DNA of 28,159 nucleotides from CAZLXG01 sp964563585 (GTDB lineage Bacteria > Bacteroidota > Bacteroidia > Flavobacteriales > Flavobacteriaceae). Location of the stretch: assembly GCA_964563585.1 (NCBI GenBank), contig CAZLXG010000027.1:1-28159 (forward strand), read 5' to 3'. The position numbers were made by a program, and so were the translations under genes. The notes beneath the pieces were generated by a model. It made no database searches. It had not been told where the DNA came from and saw only the letters and a program-made list of their open reading frames with translations. Shown here in pieces: positions 7,777-15,331 of the stretch. Positions within the stretch are counted from its first letter, which is position 1, and every line of letters starts with the position of its first letter.

Positions 7777-9468
7777 TTAAACTACTTCTACAAACAAACC
7801 ATCATCAGTTTTCTCAACTTTAGCCAAATTATTTTTAGTCAATTCTTTAATGGTTTTGTCCCATTTTTTATTCGATAAACCAGATTGTGTTTTCAAGTTA
7901 ATCAATTCTAGTTTTTCAGTTTTTTTCAAAATACTTAAAACATTTTTAGCTTCATCACTAATAGCAATTGCCTTTTTTTCTGGACGCATTTGCGGAAAGA
8001 ATAATACTTCTTGTATACTTTGGTTATTAGTTAAAAACATAATCAATCTATCCATACCAATACCTAAACCAGACGTTGGAGGCATTCCGTATTCTAAAGC
8101 ACGTAAAAAATCTTCGTCAATAAACTCTGTTGCTTCGTCATCTCCTCTTTGAGCAAGTTTTAATTGATGCTCAAAACGTTTGCGTTGATCTATTGGGTCG
8201 TTTAATTCAGAGTATGCATTAGCAATTTCTTTACCACAAATCATGAGTTCAAAACGTTCTGTTAATTCTGGGTTTTCACGATGCTCTTTACATAAAGGGC
8301 TCATTTCTTTTGGATAATCTATAATGTATGTTGGATTAATGTAGTTGCCTTCACATTTTTCACCAAAAATCTCATCGATTAATTTCCCTTTTCCCATGGT
8401 TTCATCAACTTCAAGATTCATGCTAATTGCTGCCGCACGAATCTCATCTTCAGTTTTATTGGTAATATCAAAACCAGTAAAATGTTTTATAGAATCTGTC
8501 ATCGTTACACGAGCATAAGGTGCTTTAAAATCAATTTCATGTTCACCAAAAGTTGCTTTTGTAGTGCCGTTTACAGCTAGTGCACAATGCTCTAAAAGTT
8601 TTTCGGTAAATTCCATCATCCAATTATAATCCTTGTAGGCCACATAAATTTCCATCATAGTAAACTCTGGATTATGCGTTCTGTCCATACCTTCGTTTCT
8701 AAAGGTTTTGGCAAATTCAAATACACCATCAAAACCACCAATAAGTACCTTTTTAAGATATAATTCACAGGCAATTCGCATGTACATTGGTACATCTAAA
8801 CTGTTGTGATGTGTAATAAAAGGTCTGGCAGCTGCTCCCCCTGGAATTGGTTGAAGGATTGGAGTTTCTACTTCAAAATAACCAGCGTCGTTAAAGAAAT
8901 TTCGCATGGCTGCGAATAATTTTGAGCGTTTAATAAACACTTCTTTTACATGTGGATTTACCACCAAATCTGCATAGCGCTGTCTAAAACGTTGTTCAGG
9001 GTCTGTAAAAGCATCAAACACAACACCATCTTTTTCTTTTGGTAAAGGCAACGGTTTCAGAGCTTTACTTAATAACGTAAAATCTTTTACACGTACCGAT
9101 TTTTCACCAACTTGTGTTGTAAATAATTCGCCTTCAATACCAATAAAATCACCAAAATCCAACAATTTCTTAAACACATCGTTGTATTTAGTTTTGTCTT
9201 CGCCTGGACAAATTTCATCTCTATTAAAATACACTTGTATTCTACCTTCAGCATCCTGTATTTGTGCAAAACTAGCCTTTCCTTGCACTCTCGTAGACAT
9301 TAATCTACCAGCAATAATTACCTTTTTACCCGCTTCAAATTGGTTTTTCACCTGTTTCGATGTGTGGTTTACTGGGTATAAATCTGCTGGATAGGGGTTA
9401 ATACCTAGCGCGCGTAATTTTACTAATTTTTCTCTGCGTACAAGTTCTTGCTCTGATAATTGCGACAT
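7777..9468 (-). CDS. lysS: Lysine--tRNA ligase (class II LysRS)
   Basis: 563 residues. This cytoplasmic enzyme attaches lysine to tRNA-Lys using ATP. The N-terminal OB-fold anticodon-binding domain (about residues 50-155, AGRLMSTRVQGKASFAQIQD) is followed by the class II catalytic domain. Motif 2 is FRNEGMDRTHNPEFTMMEIY. Motif 3 is GLGIGMDRLIMFLTN, followed by LFFPQMRP. Typical bacterial LysRS ends near that MRP. This one continues for about 67 residues, of which the last 45 (starting ELINLKTQSGLSNKKWDK) resemble a small helix-turn-helix or winged-helix unit. The ATG at 9468 gives the normal start. A TATCTTTG box lies 33 bases upstream and an intrinsic terminator follows. Confidence 0.97.
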   Translation of the reverse strand: MSQLSEQELVRREKLVKLRALGINPYPADLYPVNHTSKQVKNQFEAGKKVIIAGRLMSTRVQGKASFAQIQDAEGRIQVYFNRDEICPGEDKTKYNDVFKKLLDFGDFIGIEGELFTTQVGEKSVRVKDFTLLSKALKPLPLPKEKDGVVFDAFTDPEQRFRQRYADLVVNPHVKEVFIKRSKLFAAMRNFFNDAGYFEVETPILQPIPGGAAARPFITHHNSLDVPMYMRIACELYLKKVLIGGFDGVFEFAKTFRNEGMDRTHNPEFTMMEIYVAYKDYNWMMEFTEKLLEHCALAVNGTTKATFGEHEIDFKAPYARVTMTDSIKHFTGFDITNKTEDEIRAAAISMNLEVDETMGKGKLIDEIFGEKCEGNYINPTYIIDYPKEMSPLCKEHRENPELTERFELMICGKEIANAYSELNDPIDQRKRFEHQLKLAQRGDDEATEFIDEDFLRALEYGMPPTSGLGIGMDRLIMFLTNNQSIQEVLFFPQMRPEKKAIAISDEAKNVLSILKKTEKLELINLKTQSGLSNKKWDKTIKELTKNNLAKVEKTDDGLFVEVV

Positions 9469-9500
9469 ATTCTAAATGCTGTGTGTGAATTTTAATGGCG

Positions 9501-9508
9501 CAAAGATA
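9501..9508 (-). promoter_or_regulatory. Promoter -7 box for lysS (TAnnTTTG)
   Basis: TATCTTTG on the minus strand matches the Bacteroidota housekeeping sigma -7 consensus TAnnTTTG and lies 32 bases before the lysS ATG. A TTG lies about 23 bases further upstream, slightly longer than the usual spacing, so only the -7 box is claimed. Confidence 0.6.
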
Positions 9509-9540
9509 CTATTAAAACCTATCTTTTAAAACAATTTTTT

Positions 9541-9626
9541 GGGCGTTACCCTTCGGGTCGGGCTATTCGTTGCAATCTTTTTGCTCGTTGCCTCACAAAA
9601 AGGATTTTCACTACTATCCCTAACGC
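9541..9626. repeat. Structured flavobacterial intergenic repeat
   Basis: This 86-base element is visibly richer in G and C than the flanks. Its ends are inverted (GCGTTA at 9543-9548, TAACGC at 9621-9626). An inner hairpin pairs AATCTTTTTG (9574-9583) with CAAAAAGGATT (9596-9606) with one bulged base. Near-identical sequences running from GGGCGTTACCCTTCGGG to CTATCCCTAACGC are, from memory, scattered through intergenic regions of many Flavobacteriia. It sits between the divergent lysS and YqaE genes. It carries no ORF. A REP-like or MITE-like origin is inference. Confidence 0.7.
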
Positions 9627-9691
9627 AAAGTGTAACAAAATAGAAGAAATTACGTCAAATAAGTAATCATCAATTAAAATCAAATCAAATT

Positions 9692-9850
9692 ATGAGTTTC
9701 TGGAGAGTTTTACTGTCTATTATTTGTCCGCCTTTAGCAGTTTTAGATAAAGGTTGTGGCTCTATATTTATTGTCTTTTTACTATGGCTCTGTGGCTGGG
9801 TTCCGGGTGTAATTGCAGCACTTGTTATAATTAATAATCCTAAAAATTAA
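9692..9850 (+). CDS. YqaE/Pmp3 family small membrane protein
   Basis: 52 residues: M-S-F-W-R-V-L-L-S-I-I-C-P-P-L-A-V-L-D-K and on to I-I-N-N-P-K-N. The family signature is clear: CPPLAVLDKGCG closing the first hydrophobic helix, then a second helix FIVFLLWLCGWVPGVIAALVII, in which the WVPGVIAAL stretch corresponds to the family's YIPGIIHAL. Two transmembrane helices are expected. Members (Pmp3 in yeast, YqaE in bacteria) are linked to membrane potential and salt or cold stress, but the mechanism is not settled. The gene lies between lysS (divergent) and a lipoprotein gene with its own promoter box, so it is probably transcribed alone. Confidence 0.85.
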   Translation: MSFWRVLLSIICPPLAVLDKGCGSIFIVFLLWLCGWVPGVIAALVIINNPKN

Positions 9851-9852
9851 AT

Positions 9853-9860
9853 TATCTTTG
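9853..9860 (+). promoter_or_regulatory. Promoter -7 box for lipoprotein-lipB unit
   Basis: TATCTTTG matches TAnnTTTG and starts 2 bases after the YqaE stop codon, 52 bases before the ATG of the lipoprotein at 9913. The leader contains a small perfect hairpin (CCGTA-TAT-TACGG). No convincing -33 element was seen. Confidence 0.55.
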
Positions 9861-9912
9861 TTTAAGTTTTGCGAGCCGTATATTACGGTTTAAAACCCTT
9901 GATTTATTCAAA

Positions 9913-10671
9913 ATGAACAGATTTACATTTTTATTACTAGCCTTAGTTGCTATATTTATTACTAGTTGTCAATTTTCCGAAAACATTTATTTTAATGAAG
10001 ATGGTTCGGGTAAAATGGAATTTAGTTTTGATGCCTCCGAAATCATGCAAATGGCAGGCGATAAAATATCCAAAAGTACAGGCGAAAAGGAAATGGATTC
10101 TACATTTACTTTCAAAGAAATTTTCGATAAAAAAAGAGATAGTATTTCAAAACTATCTACCAAAGAACAAGCAAAATTAAAAGCTTTAGAACCTTTTTCT
10201 GTACATATGCTAATAAGTCAAGAAGAAAAGAAAATGAATTTTGAAATTTCCACAGATTTTAAAAATGCTAGCTATTTGCAAGATATGTTGGGTTCTTTAA
10301 ATACCATTAGTAATTTAGATGGGAAAAACCCTGTTAAATCTAGCAATTCTATAAACCCGTTTTCATCAATGGGAAGTAACGGGAATTCTAATTTAAGATA
10401 TTCATTCAAAAACGGAGTTTTTAAGCGCACGATTAAAGTGATTGATAAAGAAGCTCAAAAACAAATTATAGATAGTATTAGGGAAATGGCTATGATGTTT
10501 TCTAGTTCAAAATATAAACTTAATTATCATTTTCCAAGACGTGTGAAATCTGTATCAAACGATAAAGCATTATTTAGCGCAGATGGAAAAACAGTAATTG
10601 TTGAATACGATTTAATGGATTATATAACAAATCCAGAAATAATGAATTTAGAAATTGTATTAGAAGATTAA
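9913..10671 (+). CDS. Lipoprotein of unknown function
   Basis: 252 residues. The signal peptide FLLLALVAIFITSC ends in a lipobox with the acylated Cys at residue 19, so the mature protein is attached to a membrane facing the periplasm. The mature part begins QFSENIYFNEDGSGKMEFSFD, a beta-rich start, and contains a Ser/Asn-rich linker near residues 140-165 (NSINPFSSMGSNGNSN). No domain was recognised. The stop is 2 bases from the lipB start, so the two are almost certainly co-transcribed. I recall similar lipoproteins beside lipB in other flavobacteria. No functional link is evident. Confidence 0.8.
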   Translation: MNRFTFLLLALVAIFITSCQFSENIYFNEDGSGKMEFSFDASEIMQMAGDKISKSTGEKEMDSTFTFKEIFDKKRDSISKLSTKEQAKLKALEPFSVHMLISQEEKKMNFEISTDFKNASYLQDMLGSLNTISNLDGKNPVKSSNSINPFSSMGSNGNSNLRYSFKNGVFKRTIKVIDKEAQKQIIDSIREMAMMFSSSKYKLNYHFPRRVKSVSNDKALFSADGKTVIVEYDLMDYITNPEIMNLEIVLED

Positions 10672-10673
10672 CC

Positions 10674-11372
10674 TTGAATAAAACCATTAAAATAGAAGAT
10701 TTAGGTCTAAAAGACTATAAACAAACTTGGGAATACCAAGAACAATTGTTTAAAAGCATTGTAGATACTAAAATTAAGAATAGGCGAGAAGATGCAGGTT
10801 TAAAAACCAAAAATTATTTCTTATTTGTAGAACATCCACATGTGTATACGTTGGGTAAAAGTGGCGATTTTTCTAATCTTCTAGTAACAGAAAAGCAGTT
10901 AAAAGAAAAAAATGCAACGTTTTACAAAGTAAATAGAGGAGGCGATATTACGTATCATGGTCCAGGACAAGTGGTTGGTTATCCTATTTTAGATTTAGAT
11001 AATTTTTTTACCGATATCCATAAATATCTGCGTTTTTTAGAAGAAATGATAATTTTAACACTAGCCGAATATGGTTTAAAAGCCGAACGTAGCAAAGGCG
11101 AAACGGGTGTTTGGTTAGATGTAGGCACACCATTTGCGCGTAAAATTTGTGCTTTGGGCGTACGCGCAAGTCGTTGGGTAACTATGCATGGTTTTGCGCT
11201 TAATGTAAATGCTAATTTGGGTTATTTCGACCTTATGATTCCTTGTGGTATTCGTGGTAAAGCAGTAACCTCTTTAAATGTTGAGCTTGGTGTTAAAGAA
11301 GTGAATATGCAAGAAGTAAAAGAAAAGTTACTAAAACATTTTACTACGCTTTTTGAGTCTGAGTTTTTTTAG
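10674..11372 (+). CDS. lipB: Octanoyltransferase LipB
   Basis: 232 residues. It transfers octanoyl from acyl carrier protein to the lipoyl domains of dehydrogenase complexes, the first step of lipoate synthesis, in the cytoplasm. Visible motifs are RGGDITYHGPGQVVGYPIL (substrate pocket), GVW near 146, the catalytic Lys157 in ARKICALG, and the catalytic Cys191 in IPCGIRGKAVTSL. The start is TTG at 10674, 2 bases after the lipoprotein stop. No in-frame ATG lies near, and MNKTIKIEDLGLKDY fits family N-termini. The unusual start codon and tight spacing suggest translation coupled to the upstream gene. Confidence 0.95.
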   Translation: MNKTIKIEDLGLKDYKQTWEYQEQLFKSIVDTKIKNRREDAGLKTKNYFLFVEHPHVYTLGKSGDFSNLLVTEKQLKEKNATFYKVNRGGDITYHGPGQVVGYPILDLDNFFTDIHKYLRFLEEMIILTLAEYGLKAERSKGETGVWLDVGTPFARKICALGVRASRWVTMHGFALNVNANLGYFDLMIPCGIRGKAVTSLNVELGVKEVNMQEVKEKLLKHFTTLFESEFF

Positions 11373-11384
11373 GAGTTTGATTAG

Positions 11385-11566
11385 TAGTTTGTGTGCATTT
11401 TTTTCGTCTCTAAGATATAGCGCTGTAAACTTCCAAAGAGTTTTAAATTTTTCAACGGTGCAATGAGACCTTCCTCTCCAAAACCAATCGCCATCAAACT
11501 CATGATATGGTCTGAAAATCAAGTAAAAATTAGAATGTATGCAAGTAAAGTGGATTTAGATGTCAT
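11385..11566 (-). pseudogene. Relic of a GH26 beta-mannanase
   Basis: About 45 codons on the minus strand (11522-11385) read L-I-F-R-P-Y-H-E-F-D-G-D-W-F-W, then RGRSHCTVEKFKTLWKFT and ALYLRDEKNAHKLL. This matches the conserved core of glycoside hydrolase family 26 mannanases (FRPxHExxGxWFWWG, CTPEExxxLWRxT, YLRDxKxxHNLL), including the catalytic acid/base Glu in HE. The frame upstream is closed within a dozen codons. A separate ATG at 11566 (MTSKSTLLAYILIFT, then stop) in another frame could be the old N-terminus. Downstream homology ends where the reading runs into lipB antisense. It is therefore a dead gene with the rest deleted, lying directly downstream of the TonB receptor and in the same direction. 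Confidence 0.75.
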
Positions 11567-11603
11567 AGTTTTTTTGATTAAAAAAACTAAATATACAACG
11601 AGT

Positions 11604-13943
11604 TTAAAAATTAACTCGAATACTCACATTTGGAGTAATACCTAAAGATTGATTTTCAACTTTAGTAACCATATTGTCGTTATCTAAAGTGTAATATGTA
11701 TTTATTATATTTTTTTTGTTTAAAATATTCCAAACCGATGCGCCAATGGTGGCATGAGCAGTTTTAGAAATATTAAAATCGTAAGTCGCTGAACAGTCTG
11801 CACGCAAATAATCATCTAAATTATTGTTGTTTGGCGATTCGTAATTTATAATGCCACTGGTAAGCGTATCATCTTCATTAATAGTGTTTGTAGTTGGTTT
11901 TCCCGAATGCCAATTTAAACCAAGAGCCAATTTAATATCACGATAAGTATACACACCAGAAAGTGCTAAAGCTTGACGGATATCAACATTGTTAGGAAAC
12001 GGATTGCCATCATTTAAAGTAGGAAACGTATAATCATTTTTGCTGTAGGTGTAACTTAACCAAGTGCTAAATACGTTGCTAAACTGTTTGTTTATTAAAA
12101 AGTCAACACCTTTTATTTCATAATTGCCAATAGCATTTATAAACTGAAATTGGTTTTGAAATCCTTGACTTCTTGCTGTAATACCATCAACTTCTTTAAG
12201 GTATGTTTCGGCACTAATTAGTAACTTGTTTTTGTTGTAATGGATTCCTGCTGATACCTGTTTGCTTTTTATAATTGGTATGGGTTGAATGGTTTGATTG
12301 CCATTAATCACAATTTCTGTATTATTGTTTGAAAGTACCCAACGGCGTTTTTCAATACCTAAAAAATCATTTTGTAAATCGATAATTTGCGAGGTTGTCT
12401 GACTTTTAATTTCACCTAATAATTCAAATCTAAAATAATTTAAAAACCGTTGGCTAAAACTTAAACGAGGTTCGAATAAATACATGTCAAACTTAGGAAG
12501 ATAGTTAATTCGGTTTCCTAACGTTAAATTGGTTTTGGCATTGTTTGATAAAAAAGAACCTTCAGCATAAACTGAATGACTTCTCACTACTTCTTTAATA
12601 TAACTTCTAAAAACAGGATTATTAACATCTTCTAAATTGCTAATACCAACTTCAATAAATTGGTAACCAGCATTTATTTTAAGGTTATTATTTGCGGTAA
12701 AATTTACATCTAATTTTGCTGAACCGTCAAACACTTCGTTTTCTTGTATTAACCGTTGGTTGTTACTAATGTCAAAATTTGTAGCATCCAAATCGTAATT
12801 AGATACATACACTTGTGCAGTTGTAGATAATTTAGAATTCCAATCTCTAGTATACGTAATACCCGTTGCTATATTACGCTGCGATAATTTACTATTAAGC
12901 GATTCGTTTCTGTCATTAACCCGTGTTTGTTCATCATAATTTAAATGATTATTTACGTTTAAAAAATGAATACGAAGTTTGTCTTTTTCGGTTATATTAT
13001 ATAAAAACTTAGCAGTAATATCGTAAAAATAAAATTCTTCACTTTTATCAATCGAATTTTCTACATCCGAATCTTGAAAAATTCTTTTAAAATATTGGTC
13101 GTAAGTTGGAGTTGTAATTAAATCGGTTACCGAGCGACGCGTGGATAGTTGTAATTCGGTATTTTTTGATAACGGAATTTTAGCAAATGCATCTGCATTT
13201 ATCAAATTAAAACCCATGCCTGCTTTAAATTGATTGTCAATTTCGTTTGGAAGTTGCATGTCGATAATACTAGAAATTCCATCACCATATTTTGCCCGTG
13301 TTCCGTTTTTAGATACATTAATTTCTTTGGTAATATATGGATTGAAAGCAGAAATTAATCCGAAGAAATGACCAGATTGATACATTTTTATACCATCCCA
13401 AAGTAGTAGATTTTGGTCGTGTGTTCCACCTCTAACATTAATATTTGAAACGGTTTCATCAATGCTAATGACACCCGGAAGCGATTGAATGGTTTGTAAT
13501 ACATCGGGTTCAATTAAACCCGGAAGAATTCCAAAAGTTTCAGGTTTTATTTTGATGCTTCCATCATTTAGTTTCGAAATACCTGTAGTTAGGTAAATGG
13601 TGACTACTATTTCTTCAAGACGTTGTGTATTTAAAGTAATGTTGGTGACTCTTAAATTTTTTATTGCAATAAAGCGGTTGTCTAAAATTTCAAAATCTAA
13701 ATTAGTTTCAAGTTTTAAAAATTCTAAAGCTTCATTTAAGCTTAAATTATCTTTTGGTATAAAAGCTTCTTTGTCTTTTATAGTAATATCGGCATAAGAA
13801 AACTTAATGTTATGTTTGTCTTCTAAAATTTTTAAAACAGCAATAAGTGGTTGCTTCTCTTTTTGAATAGTTTGTGCGTTTAAGAAAGCAATATTCAAAA
13901 AAAACAATGAAATAAAAATAGAAAGGATACCTTTTCTATTCAC
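11604..13943 (-). CDS. TonB-dependent outer-membrane receptor with STN signalling domain
   Basis: 779 residues. The signal peptide (ILSIFISLFFLNIAFLNA) is cleaved near Q24. Residues about 28-95 form an STN (secretin/TonB N-terminal) domain (LIAVLKILEDKHNIKFSYAD to DNRFIAIKNL), the part that signals to FecR in FecA-type transducers. A TonB-box-like EEIVVT lies at 110-115. The plug domain follows (VLQTIQSLPGVIS, NINVRGGTHDQNLLLWDGI, YGDGISSIIDM), then a 22-strand-type barrel ending in an aromatic residue (VSIRVNF). It lacks the carboxypeptidase-D-like domain common in flavobacterial receptors, and no SusD partner is present. It overlaps fecR by 8 bases, so they form one operon. The transported ligand is unknown; the adjacent mannanase relic hints at glycan, but iron chelates are equally possible. 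Confidence 0.93.
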   Translation of the reverse strand: MNRKGILSIFISLFFLNIAFLNAQTIQKEKQPLIAVLKILEDKHNIKFSYADITIKDKEAFIPKDNLSLNEALEFLKLETNLDFEILDNRFIAIKNLRVTNITLNTQRLEEIVVTIYLTTGISKLNDGSIKIKPETFGILPGLIEPDVLQTIQSLPGVISIDETVSNINVRGGTHDQNLLLWDGIKMYQSGHFFGLISAFNPYITKEINVSKNGTRAKYGDGISSIIDMQLPNEIDNQFKAGMGFNLINADAFAKIPLSKNTELQLSTRRSVTDLITTPTYDQYFKRIFQDSDVENSIDKSEEFYFYDITAKFLYNITEKDKLRIHFLNVNNHLNYDEQTRVNDRNESLNSKLSQRNIATGITYTRDWNSKLSTTAQVYVSNYDLDATNFDISNNQRLIQENEVFDGSAKLDVNFTANNNLKINAGYQFIEVGISNLEDVNNPVFRSYIKEVVRSHSVYAEGSFLSNNAKTNLTLGNRINYLPKFDMYLFEPRLSFSQRFLNYFRFELLGEIKSQTTSQIIDLQNDFLGIEKRRWVLSNNNTEIVINGNQTIQPIPIIKSKQVSAGIHYNKNKLLISAETYLKEVDGITARSQGFQNQFQFINAIGNYEIKGVDFLINKQFSNVFSTWLSYTYSKNDYTFPTLNDGNPFPNNVDIRQALALSGVYTYRDIKLALGLNWHSGKPTTNTINEDDTLTSGIINYESPNNNNLDDYLRADCSATYDFNISKTAHATIGASVWNILNKKNIINTYYTLDNDNMVTKVENQSLGITPNVSIRVNF

Positions 13944-14832
13944 GCTTTAATGTTATAGTATTGTTTATTTTACTATGTGTTAAGTGTAAAGGTAAGGTAA
14001 TTGCTTTTATGGCAACTTCTATATTATCGTGTGCAAAACTACCAGTGAATAGCTGATTTGCATCAATGTTATTCAACGTAAAAGTAACGTTGTATTGTCT
14101 TTCAAATTCAGCAATAACTTCTTTATAAGGTAAACTTTTAAAGGTGCTTTCGTTATTTAACCACGAAGGTGTTAAGCGGTTTTCTTTTTCTTTAACAATT
14201 ATTTTCCGATCTATAATTAAAAAACTGTCACCAGATTTTAATTTTGTTTCTTGAGAATTGTAAGTAACGCCAACGAGTCCTTCGTAGCAAATAACCTCAA
14301 AATAATAGTCCCGTTGTTTTACATTAAATTGAGTACCATAAACCGTTACGGTTCCTGATTTTGTTTTTACCTTAAATGATGACCCTTTAGCGACTTTAAA
14401 AAAGGCTTCGCCTTCAAGTTCTACTTCACGTTCGTTTTTCCAATCTTTTTTATTGAATGCTAAAAATGATTTTGCGTTAAGCGATACGCTGGATGCATCT
14501 GGTAATTTTATAGTTGTTTTTTGTGCAAATTCGGTAGTAATTGTAGTATCTAAAGTGGTTGTGTAATAGTATAAGCTAAAACAAACAGCAAGTATTGCGG
14601 CAACACGCATTAATGGTTTAAACCAATGTGTTGATTGCTTTTTAGTGCTTTTAATGGTAGATAATACATTTTCTAATTCCTTAGAAGTATCGTAATCATC
14701 AGCTTTAAAAGCCTGCATGCTGTTATTTAACTTTACTAAATCATCATAATCTTCAAGCTTTTTAAAGGCTTCAAGCTCCTGTTCATTTAGGTTGTTATCT
14801 AACCATTTCGATATCAAAATTTCTTTATTCAT
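13936..14832 (-). CDS. FecR family anti-sigma regulator
   Basis: 298 residues. The N-terminal cytoplasmic part (about 1-70, MNKEILISKWLDNNLNEQE) would hold the ECF sigma factor. One membrane helix (VAAILAVCFSLYYY, about 77-90) is followed by a periplasmic FecR domain (about 100-190, TIKLPDASSVSLNAKS, EVELEGEAFFKVAK, GTQFNVKQ) and a C-terminal DUF4974 domain (about 228-296, YKEVIAEFERQYNVTF). The role is to relay the ligand state of the STN receptor across the inner membrane to the sigma factor. It overlaps the receptor gene by 8 bases. The putative ECF promoter lies 14 bases upstream of its ATG, giving a very short leader. Confidence 0.93.
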   Translation of the reverse strand: MNKEILISKWLDNNLNEQELEAFKKLEDYDDLVKLNNSMQAFKADDYDTSKELENVLSTIKSTKKQSTHWFKPLMRVAAILAVCFSLYYYTTTLDTTITTEFAQKTTIKLPDASSVSLNAKSFLAFNKKDWKNEREVELEGEAFFKVAKGSSFKVKTKSGTVTVYGTQFNVKQRDYYFEVICYEGLVGVTYNSQETKLKSGDSFLIIDRKIIVKEKENRLTPSWLNNESTFKSLPYKEVIAEFERQYNVTFTLNNIDANQLFTGSFAHDNIEVAIKAITLPLHLTHSKINNTITLKRE

Positions 14833-14846
14833 AATCTTTATACAAC

Positions 14847-14879
14847 TATATAACAGTTAACTTTTATTTTTCCCTACCC
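14847..14879 (-). promoter_or_regulatory. Putative ECF-sigma promoter of fecR-TonB receptor operon
   Basis: On the minus strand GGGTAGG (14879-14873), a 16-base spacer and CTGTTATATA (14856-14847) match in sequence and spacing the boxes before the two large lipoproteins at 15866-15898 and 17857-17889. The -10 end is 14 bases from the fecR ATG. The site is separate from the sigma-factor transcript, as for the fecA promoter in the classical Fec system. Confidence 0.65.
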
Positions 14880-14975
14880 TAGTTTTAAAAAAGTTTAAAA
14901 TTTATTCTTCATCGATTTCACTCATTTATAAATTCGAAGAAATCAATTTTTCATGAAAATCTCCCAAACTTAGTC

Positions 14976-15152
14976 TCAATCAACGGTAATAATAATATTT
15001 TTTGCTCTATAAAAGCATTGTGCATTTTCAGTTCCATCAGGAAAAAAATATAATAAATTATTAAATGAATAACCATCTGGTTTTACATTTTGACTTTCAC
15101 CTCCAAAAAATGATAATAACCTTATTATTATTTGTTTAAATACAATTCTCAT
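14976..15152 (-). CDS. Small ORF directly downstream of the ECF sigma gene
   Basis: 58 residues beginning MRIVFKQIIIRLLSFFGGES and ending with TVD then TGA. It is complete inside the left contig copy. Its ATG overlaps the sigma-factor stop as ATGA once the two 55-base identical contig ends are joined, so it would be translated by coupling. The middle (PDGYSFNNLLYFFPDGTEN) is not low-complexity and looks like a beta hairpin, and codon use resembles the neighbours. No family was recognised. It may be a short regulator, or the tail of a larger gene lost or left out at the assembly gap. Confidence 0.5.
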   Translation of the reverse strand: MRIVFKQIIIRLLSFFGGESQNVKPDGYSFNNLLYFFPDGTENAQCFYRAKNIIITVD

Positions 15153-15331
15153 AATTCCTTTATATTTTCTCTCAACNNNNNNNNNNNNNNNNNNNNNNNN
15201 NNNNNNNNNNNNNNNNNNNNNNNNNNNNNNNNNNNNNNNNNNNNNNNNNNNNNNNNNNNNNNNNNNNNNNNNNNNNTTATTATTATTTGTTTAAATACAA
15301 TTCTCATAATTCCTTTATATTTTCTCTCAAC
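15122..15331. other. Assembly gap (100 N) flanked by identical 55-base contig ends
   Basis: Bases 15177-15276 are exactly 100 N, the conventional size for an unknown gap. The 55 bases before it (15122-15176) and after it (15277-15331) are identical. This is what two contigs overlapping by one assembly k-mer look like when a scaffolder leaves them unmerged. Joining them removes 155 bases and places the small ORF, the ECF promoter and fecR directly after the sigma gene. Confidence 0.9.

Noticed and set aside
9182..9394. Plus-strand ORF inside lysS
   Set aside because: Antisense shadow of the OB-fold coding region, with no initiation context.
11463..11645. 60-residue plus-strand ORF between lipB and the receptor
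   Set aside because: It is antisense to the GH26 relic and the receptor end, with no family resemblance.
11604..14832. Polysaccharide utilisation locus (SusC/SusD)
   Set aside because: No SusD-like gene is present, the receptor has an STN domain rather than the usual SusC N-terminal domain, and the only glycoside hydrolase is a dead fragment.
15177..15276. N run read as a real 100-base unknown segment
   Set aside because: Exactly 100 N with identical 55-base ends is a scaffolding convention; the true gap is probably zero.
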